Shown: positions 1 through 10,434 of the stretch, in pieces | Layout: each line of letters starts with the position of its first letter | Position numbering within the stretch: position 1 is the stretch's first letter | Source: Bacillus cereus group sp. RP43 | Lineage (GTDB): Bacteria; Bacillota; Bacilli; Bacillales; Bacillaceae_G | DNA length: 64,000 nt | Reading direction: 5' to 3' | Assembly: GCF_040459645.1 (NCBI RefSeq) | Contig: NZ_JARVHQ010000001.1 | Coordinates: 4,216,001-4,280,000 of the forward strand | Translations under genes and position numbers: made by a program | The notes under the pieces: model-generated | Databases searched by the model: none | Told to the model about the DNA's origin: nothing | Seen by the model: the letters and a program-made list of their open reading frames with translations, nothing else

Positions 1-2
1 GT

Positions 3-398
3 AGTCTCCTGCAAAAAAGCATAATAAACACCGTAATATCATTCCCTATTCTATATTCTGTTGTTTACATATTGGTTTATTATTTAGGTTCCTACCTTGT
101 TCCAATGATTTTTATAGTATTCATTTGGGGAATCGTACATGCTGGTGGATTAATTGTTGGTCAAACATGGTTAATAAGCGAAGCAAAAGAAGCACCTGAA
201 TTTGGTAATAGTCTATTCGTTTCGTTCTCAAATCTCGGAATTACTTTAGGAACAACAATTGGAGGCTGGTTCATTTCAAACTTAGGTATTCACCAGCTTA
301 TTTGGAGCGGATTTATATTCACACTACTCTCATTTCTATTAATTATAATAAAACTAAAATTTTTCAATTCAAATAACCAGGCTTCATTATCAAGTTAG
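3..398 (+). CDS. MFS transporter, C-terminal part (partial at window start)
   Basis: The frame is open from the first bases of the window, so the gene begins upstream and the TTG near position 72 is not its start. About 131 residues are visible with four hydrophobic stretches, fitting the last transmembrane segments of a major facilitator protein. GTTIGGWFIS near residue 90 of the fragment resembles the conserved helix-11 region of AraJ/YdhP-like drug efflux members. It ends in a short polar tail and is followed by a terminator at 481-516. Substrate cannot be told from this piece. Confidence 0.7.
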   Translation, partial: SLLQKSIINTVISFPILYSVVYILVYYLGSYLVPMIFIVFIWGIVHAGGLIVGQTWLISEAKEAPEFGNSLFVSFSNLGITLGTTIGGWFISNLGIHQLIWSGFIFTLLSFLLIIIKLKFFNSNNQASLSS

Positions 399-480
399 TA
401 CATTTTCAGTTTCAAATTTGATAAAAAAATACTATAAATTCTTCTCATAAGATTTTATAAACTAAAAAGTATAATGCTCA

Positions 481-516
481 AAGCCTTTAGCCATAATTAC
501 GACTAAAGGCTTTTTT
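481..516 (+). terminator. Rho-independent terminator after the MFS gene
   Basis: AAGCCTTTAG and CTAAAGGCTT form a 10-bp stem around a loop of about 12 bases and are followed by a T run. Confidence 0.85.
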
Positions 517-550
517 GTATATAAAAATAAATCTAAAAGGAGCTAATTTT

Positions 551-652
551 ATGGAACATAATCAAAATGGAATACTTGCTTTAATTGTTTTGTTTTTAGG
601 ATTAGTATTTTTTGTTAGTGGCATGGTTTATCATTTGTGGGGTTCTTATTAA
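551..652 (+). CDS. 33-residue single-pass membrane mini-protein
   Basis: An ATG preceded by AAAGGAG (about 9 bases spacing) opens a 33-codon frame. The product has a short polar N-terminus, one hydrophobic helix (residues about 8-26) and a WGSY tail. It follows a terminator, so it should have its own promoter. It resembles in size the YjcZ-type mini-proteins further on but lacks their Gly/Cys start. I do not recognise the family. The good ribosome site and hydrophobic helix support a real gene. Confidence 0.5.
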   Translation: MEHNQNGILALIVLFLGLVFFVSGMVYHLWGSY

Positions 653-770
653 TTTCAACTTTTAAACAAATAAATAATTCAAAAACTAAAACGTGTATTG
701 TAATTATCGATATGGAATATTTCCAAAAACAACTTAACATGGTAAAATAATATTCGGACGGGAGTCCAAT

Positions 771-850
771 ATTATTAAAATTAAGATGGTTCAAGTCGGA
801 GGAAGGCACCTTAGGGTGTCTTTTTTTCTTAAAGGACCTGTGCAATTACG
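771..850 (+). repeat. Leader repeat copy A (YjcZ-type leader without a YjcZ gene)
   Basis: A block of about 52 bases starting ATTATTAAAATTAAG is identical to 3467-3520. It includes a GCACC-TTA-GGGTG hairpin with a T run at 806-827, and is followed by a degraded AAAGGACCTG box. In the other copies this leads into a yjcZ gene. Here it leads towards the unrelated gene at 921, so it is probably a stranded or recruited copy. Confidence 0.6.
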
Positions 851-920
851 GTTGGAATTTCATTCTGTTTGACACATATCCCCAGGCTATCTGGACATGA
901 TACAAGATGAGGTGACTGAC

Positions 921-1244
921 ATGAAGGATAAAATATTAGAATTAGTACCAGGATCGGTAAAAAAATTACTCCTGAAAAAAGTTAAAGATGGAAACCGATG
1001 CATCATTGATTTGGTTGTGGATGATGCAACTGCTTATGGATTTGAACCGGAGCAAGTAATCCCCTGTATCATGGCGGGTTATTATGTTTATGAATCCACC
1101 ACCTATCCCAGTGAAATGGAGGAAGAATGGAAGCTGAACTTGGTTTTTCATGCGGCCAATCGCTCGGCAATGAAGCTGCTGTCTTATGGAAAGTATAAAG
1201 CGAAACAATCTGAAGATGGATGGATGAGATATACAAATCCATAA
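921..1244 (+). CDS. Hypothetical cytosolic protein, 107 aa
   Basis: I chose the ATG at 921 because GAGGTGA lies 5-6 bases upstream. An in-frame ATG at 897 has no comparable site. The product is soluble and mixed alpha/beta in appearance, with two Cys residues and a C-terminal SEDGWMRY stretch. No domain is recognised with confidence. It stands alone, preceded by leader repeat copy A and followed by an intergenic region with an IS231-like end. Confidence 0.6.
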   Translation: MKDKILELVPGSVKKLLLKKVKDGNRCIIDLVVDDATAYGFEPEQVIPCIMAGYYVYESTTYPSEMEEEWKLNLVFHAANRSAMKLLSYGKYKAKQSEDGWMRYTNP

Positions 1245-1293
1245 GCTTTACTTAACATACACTAACTAGCTTGGTGAGTATGAGGCACCGTCA

Positions 1294-1311
1294 CATGCCC
1301 ATCAACTTGAG
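1294..1311. repeat. Possible solo terminal repeat of an IS231/IS4-type element
   Basis: CATGCCCATCAACTTGAG closely matches the IS231-group terminal inverted repeat as I remember it (one difference). No transposase or partner repeat is visible nearby, so at most this is a remnant. Confidence 0.3.
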
Positions 1312-1386
1312 ATTTTGAAATACCCCCAAGTATTTTGGTGAAAAAATGGATTACTCTTCTCTTGCCTATTTATAATGAATAACATT

Positions 1387-1887
1387 TCAAGAATACCAAT
1401 AAAAAGCATAATCAGTCATAACTGAAGAATCACCCAACTGATGTAACATAGCTGAAATATTCCCTCTATGATAGGTTCCATGATTCACAACATGTAAGAC
1501 CATTTCAGATATACTTGTTTCTCTTAATCCTGCCCATGGATTATCCAACATTATTCTCTTTTCCATATCTTCCTGTCTGTTCAAAAAGGTTTTAAACCGA
1601 GATGTTAAAGTGTGAAATTCCATTTCTAAGTCTTCAATGGGCAGTTTCTCAATCTTTTCTTGAATTTGAAATGAAGATTGCATTGCTTCATTCATACTCT
1701 GACCCTCGAGGGTATGAAGCCATCCATATTCCACCAAATAGAGATGAGATAAAACCTTTGAAACAGAAGAAAAGACACTTTTCATTTCCTTTTGATATTT
1801 CTCAGGAGAAAGTGTCTTAAGATGATCAATAATCCGTTGATTTGCCCATACATGATAGTTATATAGATTTTCTACATGATTTACCAT
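1387..1887 (-). CDS. DinB-family protein
   Basis: A 166-aa protein beginning MVNHVENLYNYHVWAN, typical of the DinB/YfiT four-helix metalloprotein family. Family metal ligands are His residues; candidates here are the His in SHLYLVEYGWLH (around residue 48) and the two in VNHGTYHRGN near residue 135-141. Members include bacillithiol/mycothiol-dependent transferases and many of unknown role, often stress related. AAGGAGG lies just upstream of the start. It is monocistronic. Confidence 0.8.
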   Translation of the reverse strand: MVNHVENLYNYHVWANQRIIDHLKTLSPEKYQKEMKSVFSSVSKVLSHLYLVEYGWLHTLEGQSMNEAMQSSFQIQEKIEKLPIEDLEMEFHTLTSRFKTFLNRQEDMEKRIMLDNPWAGLRETSISEMVLHVVNHGTYHRGNISAMLHQLGDSSVMTDYAFYWYS

Positions 1888-2188
1888 ACAATCCCCTCCT
1901 TATCATCACGTTTTTTAATATTCTTTATCAGAATGAATTATTCCTTTAAATATTATTACTTATCTGATGAGATCTTCAACTAAATGGCCCGATTGCTGAA
2001 TAAGAAAAAATCCTGCACATCAACACAGGATTTTGATCAAACTTTTTTACATATTATCAATCTTTATTTTGAACAATCAGACCTTTTGTAAATTATTAAA
2101 CTTTGTTTTAAAGCCACACTTTTTACAATTTAGGTCTTAATAACTTTAAAACAGTTAAACTTTATTTCAAAGCCACAGGGATCTCTCC
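1888..2188. other. Gene-free stretch with a hairpin and a small duplicated block
   Basis: AAAATCCTG(n)CAGGATTTT at about 2008-2035 is a hairpin usable as a terminator. A block of about 30 bases ending CTTTGTTTTAAAGCCACA (about 2085-2120) recurs in diverged form at about 2150-2178, just before the next gene. No gene is seen. Confidence 0.5.
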
Positions 2189-2197
2189 GTGGAGATA

Positions 2198-2767
2198 ATG
2201 GGAAATGCCGTATTTAAGCTAATGAAGCTTATGTTTCTCTCTAAAATGAGTGCGCTTTGGTACATTATGTTATTTACACATATTGCAACTAGTGTAGTAG
2301 CATTAGTAATTGGTCCTTTTACATTATCCACAAAATTTAGAGAAAAGAATATCAGTCGCCATCGAATGATTGGAAAAATCTATATGATTGGTGTATTATT
2401 TGGCGGCGTTTCAGGACTTTATTTATCCTTTTACGCTACGGGAGGATTGGTAGGAAAACTTGGTTTCGGTTTGTTATCCGTACTTTGGCTAACATCGGCA
2501 TATCAAGCATTAAACAGAGTTAAGAATAAAAAAATTCAAGACCATCGGAATTGGATGATCAGAAATTATTCCTTAACCTTTGCGGCAGTTACATTAAGAA
2601 TTTGGCTACCTTTATTTGTATTGCTATTTGGACTGAAGCATTTCGAACTTAGTTATGCTGTTATTGCTTGGTTAGCGTGGGTGCCAAATTTAATCATTGC
2701 AGAATTATTTATAAAACAAAGTCTTAATAAAGGACAACAACAGAAAAATGCTGATTTACATTTTTGA
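2198..2767 (+). CDS. DUF2306-family integral membrane protein
   Basis: About 189 residues with several hydrophobic helices. The order THIATSVVALVIGPF, then SRHRMIGKIY, then KIQDHRNWMIRNYSLTFAAV (about residues 110-130) is the pattern of DUF2306 membrane proteins, whose conserved His/Arg pairs sit at membrane edges. Function is unknown; haem- or redox-related roles have been suggested for relatives. The start is uncertain: GTG 2189 is in frame nine bases upstream, and neither has an ideal ribosome site. Confidence 0.7.
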   Translation: MGNAVFKLMKLMFLSKMSALWYIMLFTHIATSVVALVIGPFTLSTKFREKNISRHRMIGKIYMIGVLFGGVSGLYLSFYATGGLVGKLGFGLLSVLWLTSAYQALNRVKNKKIQDHRNWMIRNYSLTFAAVTLRIWLPLFVLLFGLKHFELSYAVIAWLAWVPNLIIAELFIKQSLNKGQQQKNADLHF

Positions 2768-2845
2768 TGCAATTTATACGTAACTCGGCTGAATCCCTTG
2801 ATGGCAACCCGAAAGGAAGGCCGATGTCTTCCCGCCCTACATAAG

Positions 2846-2950
2846 AAGATCACCTTAGGGTATCTTTTCTTTATTTTCAAAAGGACCTGCTCAATTATTG
2901 CGTAAAAAGCATAAAGTAATTTGAATCCGTTAAAATACATGAGTGACCCC
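2846..2950 (+). repeat. YjcZ leader repeat copy C
   Basis: Partial hairpin block (CACCTTAGGGT plus T-rich tail) followed by AAAAGGACCTGCTC and GCATAAAGTAATTTG. It is nearly identical to the 3510-3602 copy and shares its core with 13125-13195. CATAAAGTA fits the SigK-type -10 pattern CATAnnnTA, which is only suggestive. It lies directly upstream of the yjcZ gene at 2985. Confidence 0.6.
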
Positions 2951-2984
2951 GTGTTTTCCCCTCCTATCTAAAGGAGGAACTATT

Positions 2985-3086
2985 ATGGGATTTGGTGGTA
3001 GTTGTAGTAGTTGTGGTGGCGGCTTTGCTTTATTAGTTGTATTATTTATTTTATTAATCATAGTTGGAGCTAGCTGCTTCTGCTAA
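2985..3086 (+). CDS. YjcZ-family sporulation mini-protein (copy 1), 33 aa
   Basis: Starts MGFGGSCSSC, then a Gly-rich turn, the hydrophobic core [16 protein letters not shown] and a Cys-rich end (SCFC). This is the pattern of the YjcZ family of tiny transmembrane proteins found in Bacillus spores. AAAGGAGGAAC lies seven bases before the ATG. A near-identical paralogue follows at 3637 and a third is at 13212. A terminator follows directly. The family suggests sporulation-stage expression in the mother cell; the exact role is unknown. Confidence 0.85.
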   Translation: MGFGGSCSSCGGGFALLVVLFILLIIVGASCFC

Positions 3087-3097
3087 AAAACTATCAG

Positions 3098-3128
3098 AAA
3101 AGACACTCTTATATGAGTGTCTTTTCTT
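3098..3128 (+). terminator. Terminator after yjcZ copy 1
   Basis: AAAAGACACTC and GAGTGTCTTTT form an 11-bp stem around TTATAT. A second hairpin (AAAGCCCGCCTA/TAGGTGGGCTTT) follows at about 3136-3168. Confidence 0.85.
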
Positions 3129-3168
3129 TATGCGTTAAAAAGCCCGCCTATTTCCGTAGGTGGGCTTT

Positions 3169-3636
3169 ATCTTTATTACACAATACCAAAGTATACTCTC
3201 TTTTTCTCATAAACTTTATGTAATTATACATATTTGTAAAAATTACACTAACTAAATATTACATGTAGTAAAATGTAAATTGTGGACACGTTCTATAAAG
3301 CAGATTCTCCGATTAGAAGGCGTAACACATCTCAACCATATAGATGTGGCGTTGCTTTAATCTAGCCAAACAAACGATCTCGATTCTCTTGTATTTGTAC
3401 ACTAACAATCTGGTGAAAATAAATGATTCTATTTTATAGGACGTGTTTACTTAATGTCCAATACATATTATTAAAATTAAGATGGTTCAAGTCGGAGGAA
3501 GGCACCTTAGGGTGTCTTTTCTTTATTTTCAAAAGGACCTGCTCAATTATTGCGTAAAAAACATAAAGTAATTTGAATCCGTTAAAATACATGAGTGACC
3601 CTTTGTTTTCCCCTCTTATTAAAAGGAGGAACTATT
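3169..3636 (+). repeat. Intergenic region with YjcZ leader repeat copy B
   Basis: Up to about 3460 there is no gene; ACACATCT/AGATGTGG at about 3325-3352 can form a small hairpin. From 3467 to 3602 it carries the full leader: the 52-base block also found at 771, the GCACC/GGGTG hairpin with T run, then AAAAGGACCTGCTC and CATAAAGTAATTTG, followed by AAAAGGAGGAAC and the yjcZ copy 2 start. It is the most complete of four copies in this window. Confidence 0.6.
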
Positions 3637-3744
3637 ATGGGATTTGGTGGTAGTTGTGGCGGCTGTGGATTTTCTGGAGGCTTTGCTTTATTAGTTGTAT
3701 TATTTATTCTATTAATCATCGTTGGGGCTTCTTGCTTCTGCTAA
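3637..3744 (+). CDS. YjcZ-family sporulation mini-protein (copy 2), 35 aa
   Basis: MGFGGSCGGCGFSGG is followed by the same [16 protein letters not shown] helix and SCFC end as copy 1; the two differ mainly in the Gly/Cys head. AAAAGGAGGAAC gives a strong ribosome site. Both flanks (leader and terminator) are also near-identical to those of copy 1, so the whole unit was duplicated in tandem. Confidence 0.85.
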   Translation: MGFGGSCGGCGFSGGFALLVVLFILLIIVGASCFC

Positions 3745-3756
3745 AAAACTATCGGA

Positions 3757-3787
3757 AAAGACACTCATATATGGGTGTCTTTTCTTT
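3757..3787 (+). terminator. Terminator after yjcZ copy 2
   Basis: AAAAGACACTC/GGGTGTCTTTT stem around ATATAT, followed by a T-rich tail. It is the same design as after copy 1. Confidence 0.85.
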
Positions 3788-3867
3788 GTAATAAAAAGCT
3801 CTCTATCACTTTCGGTCTTTAGTGTGAAATACAAATAATCCTTCTACGGGTAACCATATTTTTAAAA

Positions 3868-3904
3868 GGCCGATTGGTGTGTGTTGATTAAAGTTTCACT
3901 TTAT
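3868..3904 (-). repeat. Truncated bcr1 element at a gene end
   Basis: Read on the minus strand this begins ATAAAGTGAAACTTTAATCA, the left end of the bcr1 copies at 4487 and 36808, and contains ACCAATCGGCC from the bcr1 middle, but it lacks the central hairpin and right end. Its TTTAT (3900-3904) overlaps the TAA stop codon of the AtpI-like gene. Confidence 0.6.
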
Positions 3905-4272
3905 TTCTTCGCATCTTTCATGCTGTAATATCCTAAATTAATAATAATCAAGAAATACCCACTCATAATTCCAGCAGCAAATGTCCACATGAAATTATGG
4001 TGTTCAATTTCATACATAATAATCGCGCCGAGTATCGCGGCTGCACACCGATTCATCATTCCCAGCATCGGTGCTTTTTCTTTTTTTACAATGCTATCTC
4101 CAAACTTTTCAATACGCCTTCCTAAAATCCAAACGCAGTACATGCTCACCAAAAGGCCAATGCTTATCCCTACAAACTGGGCTGGGAAAGGTGTTATAAA
4201 CCATCCCAATAACATCACGCCTAGCAAACTATACATTTGTATGTTAAATGATCTTAGCGCCATACGAATCAT
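3901..4272 (-). CDS. AtpI-like membrane protein (ATP synthase subunit I family)
   Basis: Four hydrophobic segments in about 123 residues. GRRIEKFGDSI near the middle and a final GYFLIIINLGYYSMK resemble the AtpI/UncI family. ATG 4272 is preferred because AAAGGGG lies seven bases upstream; ATG 4296 is in frame but lacks a clear site. It starts shortly after the original pssA stop (4312), so it was probably co-transcribed with pssA. No ATP synthase genes are near, so it is not the atp-operon copy. A bcr1 remnant touches its stop codon. Confidence 0.55.
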   Translation of the reverse strand: MIRMALRSFNIQMYSLLGVMLLGWFITPFPAQFVGISIGLLVSMYCVWILGRRIEKFGDSIVKKEKAPMLGMMNRCAAAILGAIIMYEIEHHNFMWTFAAGIMSGYFLIIINLGYYSMKDAKK

Positions 4273-4311
4273 GCCGTACCCCTTTACCTTTCTCATTATA
4301 TTTACGTATCA

Positions 4312-4995
4312 TCAATTCCATCTTTCAGACTCCAATTTTTCCGATATATCTTTTTTAAAATGTGGGAATTTGATATTGCTCACCATTAAATAAGCAAGTA
4401 CGCATGTACCAAACGCCACAGAAACTGGATTATTCAAGAAACATAAAATGAGGAGGCACATTGCCGCAAATGGAATGGGCATTCCGATAAAGTGAAACTT
4501 TAATCAGCGGGGCTTTTGTTCCTCCCCCACTGATTATTAGTTGAACCAATCGGGCATTTATGGGCAGTTATCTCCCTCCTAACTTCTTCGTATTTACAGA
4601 ATTTTGAGGTGGGAGTTTACTGCCCGTTAATGCGGGATAAACGTTGGGAGTTTACTTTGCTGCGTGTTAAATCTCGCAAGTCGAAGCATTCCACAAACAC
4701 TGTAAGCAAGCGCACATAGCATGCCGATAGACTGCAAATCTTTTAAAGCGACACTATATGCAAGAATAGACGGTGCCACACCAAAGGTCACTAAATCCGC
4801 AAACGAGTCTAACTCTCCACCTATTTCCGAAACAGCATCAAGTTTCCGGGCAACCATGCCATCAAAAAAATCAAATAACATACCTGTAATAATAAAAACT
4901 GCTCCCAAATACATATCGTGAACGAAAACAGCGTAAATAGCCAAAAGCCCACATACAAAATTTGCTATCGTAATCATATTTGGTATGTAACTCAT
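4312..4995 (-). pseudogene. pssA: pssA, CDP-diacylglycerol-serine O-phosphatidyltransferase, split by bcr1
   Basis: The N-terminal part starts MSYIPNMITIANFVCGLLA at 4995 with GGAGG upstream and carries the CDP-alcohol phosphotransferase signature (DFFDGMVARKLD then GELDSFADL). The frame runs to KLPTF and is cut by a bcr1 element. It resumes after the element as IGMPIPFAAM and ends ESERWN at 4312, the C-terminus of Bacillus PssA. Removing 150 bases, one ATAAA copy included, restores KLPTFIGMPIP exactly. The interrupted form would be about 122 aa, missing the last two helices. PssA makes phosphatidylserine for phosphatidylethanolamine, so this copy is probably inactive or impaired. Confidence 0.85.
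4487..4641 (+). mobile_element. bcr1 repeat inserted in pssA
   Basis: A core of about 145 bases (4492-4636) is flanked by direct ATAAA copies at 4487-4491 and 4637-4641. It starts GTGAAACTTTAATCAG, has a CAGCGGGG/CCCCACTG hairpin, an ACCAATCGGGC stretch, a second inverted repeat (CTCCCTCCTAA/AGGTGGGAG) and ends CCCGTTAATGCGGG. It matches the copy at 36808-36967 throughout. bcr1 is a B. cereus-group repeat known to show mobile-element behaviour with TTTAT duplication. Confidence 0.9.
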
Positions 4996-5038
4996 AACAC
5001 GCTTCTCCTCCTTTCTACTAATTGCTTCATCCAGGTTC

Positions 5039-5497
5039 TTACTCATTACAATCAAGATCCTTCTGTTTTTCTTCCAGTATCACTTTATTTATTTTCGTTA
5101 ACGTATCGGTCATTTGCTCTAAAGCATTTATATCGATTTTAGAAAAGTATTTCTCAATTAATACATCATCTAACTCAGACAACCGCTCTATATACTTACT
5201 ACCATTTGGACCAAGTGTAAGGAAATACTCCCTTTTATTGTTGGGGTTTACTTGTTTCGAAATCATCTTCTGTTTTTCCAATTTCGATAAAACTTGGCTC
5301 ACAGCACTTTTCGATATATTAAAAGTACTCGCAATGTTATTTGCTGTCGTGTTTTCATTTAAATTGATATGAAATAGCATGCTCTCTTGCTGTCCTGTAA
5401 GACCGAACTCATCCTTTAATTCCTGAAATAGTAAAATGTAAAATTCATTATAAGCCCGGTTCATTTCATTAATTACTTCTTTATACGATCTAGTCAT
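5039..5497 (-). CDS. MarR-family transcriptional regulator
   Basis: 152 residues with a winged helix-turn-helix: TANNIASTFNISKSAVSQVL (about residues 51-70) is the recognition region and KREYFLTLGPNG the wing. Dimerisation helices lie at both ends. It ends at 5039, so its tail overlaps the alternative upstream start of pssA (5055), and it leads the operon MarR-pssA-AtpI. A 24-bp perfect palindrome lies 45 bases upstream of its start, suggesting autoregulation and perhaps control of phospholipid synthesis. Confidence 0.85.
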   Translation of the reverse strand: MTRSYKEVINEMNRAYNEFYILLFQELKDEFGLTGQQESMLFHINLNENTTANNIASTFNISKSAVSQVLSKLEKQKMISKQVNPNNKREYFLTLGPNGSKYIERLSELDDVLIEKYFSKIDINALEQMTDTLTKINKVILEEKQKDLDCNE

Positions 5498-5537
5498 AGC
5501 ATTCTTCCTCCACTCATGCTGTTTTTTCGTTTCAACA

Positions 5538-5571
5538 TATAGTTTAGTTTAGTTAACTAAACTAAATTATA
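5538..5571. promoter_or_regulatory. Palindromic operator upstream of the MarR gene
   Basis: 5543-5566 is a perfect 24-base palindrome centred on GTTAAC (TTTAGTTTAGTT and its complement). The symmetry extends to about 34 bases with one mismatched pair. Repeated AGTTTAGTTT motifs suggest two overlapping MarR dimer sites covering the promoter. Confidence 0.75.
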
Positions 5572-5629
5572 CCTTTATGTTCGTGTAAAGGGAAATATAG
5601 CTCCATCCTTTACTTACCATTGTACAAAA

Positions 5630-5658
5630 AAGAAGACATCTTAATTGATGTCTTCTTT
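5630..5658 (-). terminator. Bidirectional terminator between GNAT and MarR genes
   Basis: AAGAAGACATC/GATGTCTTCTT stem around TTAATT with T/A runs on both sides. An identical hairpin stands at 12753-12783, upstream of another gene end. Confidence 0.8.
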
Positions 5659-5883
5659 TTACATGTGACTTTACCCACAAAGTTGCCGCTAAAGAAAGCA
5701 TATCTTTGCCGTGGATTAGTTATTAACCCATAAGCTTGCCGTGAATGCTGTTGGTTTGTAATAAAGTTTGATTAAAACGCTTGGGTTATTTATTGTTTGT
5801 GAATAATTTTTTAAAAAAATTTACTCCTTTTTCTACCTGTGTTTGCCCAACAATCGCGCCCTATTGTTGAATAAGGCTCAATT
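5659..5883. other. Gene-free stretch with short repeated motifs
   Basis: CATAAGCTTGCCGT at about 5731 (and CATATCTTTGCCGT at about 5698) recurs at about 6790 and 6813 near the next operon's end. CAATCGCGCCCTATTGTTGAATAAGG at about 5852 resembles GCCCGATTGCTGAATAAG at about 1988. These look like dispersed intergenic repeats. No gene is seen. Confidence 0.4.
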
Positions 5884-6444
5884 TCAAACAAATAAAGCCA
5901 TTAATATTAAATCTTGATAGTCGCCATCCAATTTTACACCCTTTGCTTTTCTACCCTCTTCAAAAAAGCCTAAATTCTTATATAACTGGATTGCCCCTAA
6001 ATTATCTTCCATTACCTCAAGAGAAATTTTTTCAATCTTACTGTTATTTTTAGCCCAATTGATTAGCGTTTCTAGAAGAGCTCTTCCAATACCATAATTT
6101 CGATATTCAGGTAGTATGGTCATCGCAAAAGCCCCTTGATGACTAATTTTTTCTTTGTTTCCGTTCTTAAAATCGATTGCACCGACTAACTTACCATCAA
6201 CTTCAGCAATAAACTTTACATAATTTGGATTTTCATAATAAGCTTTTAACGTTTTTTGAATAGCATCAACACTCGTCTTTTTTACATCCTCAACCGTACT
6301 TAGCATGTATGGAGCGTTTATTAAAGCTTTTGAAGCAGCATCTAGCACTCTTTCTGCATCCTGTTCTTTAGCTTCTCTAATTGTTACTGTTTTTCCGTCT
6401 TTAGATTTATAAGTAAAAACGTTAGTTGATAATATATTACACAC
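5884..6444 (-). CDS. GNAT-family N-acetyltransferase
   Basis: 186 residues with the GNAT fold: TVTIREAKEQDAERV (about 19-33) opens the domain, and ILPEYRNYGIGRALLETL (about 111-128) is motif A, whose R/Q-x-x-G-x-G/A loop binds the acetyl-CoA pyrophosphate. NLGAIQLYKNLGFFEEG is motif B. It is closest in layout to RimI/phosphinothricin-type acetyltransferases. The start is GTG at 6444 with AAAGGGTG upstream. Monocistronic; substrate unknown. Confidence 0.85.
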   Translation of the reverse strand: MCNILSTNVFTYKSKDGKTVTIREAKEQDAERVLDAASKALINAPYMLSTVEDVKKTSVDAIQKTLKAYYENPNYVKFIAEVDGKLVGAIDFKNGNKEKISHQGAFAMTILPEYRNYGIGRALLETLINWAKNNSKIEKISLEVMEDNLGAIQLYKNLGFFEEGRKAKGVKLDGDYQDLILMALFV

Positions 6445-6813
6445 ACCCTTTCGGAATATAATTAATCAGATTTTTTAACTATTCCAGAATTCTTAAGTAA
6501 GAGAAAGTCGTATCACCTTTTTCTGCAATCGCTCTCCTTCAACCTAATAACAATCATTTCAAATATTTTCAATTTTGACAAGAATTCATTCCATTATATG
6601 GCCCTTTAGTGGAGTAACTTTATTGCTACTCAACAGTTCCTTAATCCGCCTTTCAGTCCAGACCTTCTTTTCACTATAAAAACATCTCTTTAGATAAACA
6701 GATTCAAAAGGACAAAACATCACGTCTTTTTTATAAACACCGTGACTTTATTTAAAAGCGGCATTAAAAATATTCTTCAAATCCTAGAAGCATAAGTTTG
6801 CCGCAACCAAAAA
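6445..6813. other. Gene-free stretch
   Basis: AT-rich region without a supported gene. It has a CATAAGTTTGCCG motif near 6790, shared with 5731 and the following terminator. Nothing else recognisable. Confidence 0.35.
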
Positions 6814-6844
6814 ACATAAGCTTGCCGTTTCGGCAAACTTATGT
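6814..6844 (-). terminator. Terminator of the beta-glucoside operon
   Basis: ACATAAGCTTGCCG and CGGCAAACTTATGT form a stem of about 13 bp, with a T run on the minus strand, 17 bases after the glucosidase stop codon. Confidence 0.8.
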
Positions 6845-6860
6845 TCATATCACATTACAC

Positions 6861-10288
<3,428 letters not shown>

Positions 10289-10337
10289 AGTAACTTTCCC
10301 TCCCTACAATCATCCTATTTATCATTTTTATAAAAGA

Positions 10338-10427
10338 AAAAACCTAAACTAACCATAACGGCGTGATACATACGAATCACTTCATTAAAAGTCAATTTAG
10401 GTTTTGCCTGCCAAACAGTAACAATCC
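10338..10427 (-). promoter_or_regulatory. LicT antiterminator (RAT) and terminator in the bglP leader
   Basis: On the minus strand a RAT sequence (GGATTGTTACTGTTTGGCAG, continuing to the AAACCTAAA box; 10396-10427) overlaps the 5' arm of a terminator whose AAACCTAAA and TTTAGGTTT arms span about 10338-10405 and end in T-rich sequence. LicT bound to RAT would block the terminator. Confidence 0.9.
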
Positions 10428-10434
10428 CGTCTAT

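Noticed and set aside
2783..2850. Possible riboswitch (CGGCTGAATCCC... CCCGAAAGGAAGGCCG)
   Set aside because: It has a weak TCGGC/GCCGA stem but does not fit SAM, T-box, lysine or other classes I can recognise, and the gene behind is a yjcZ copy.
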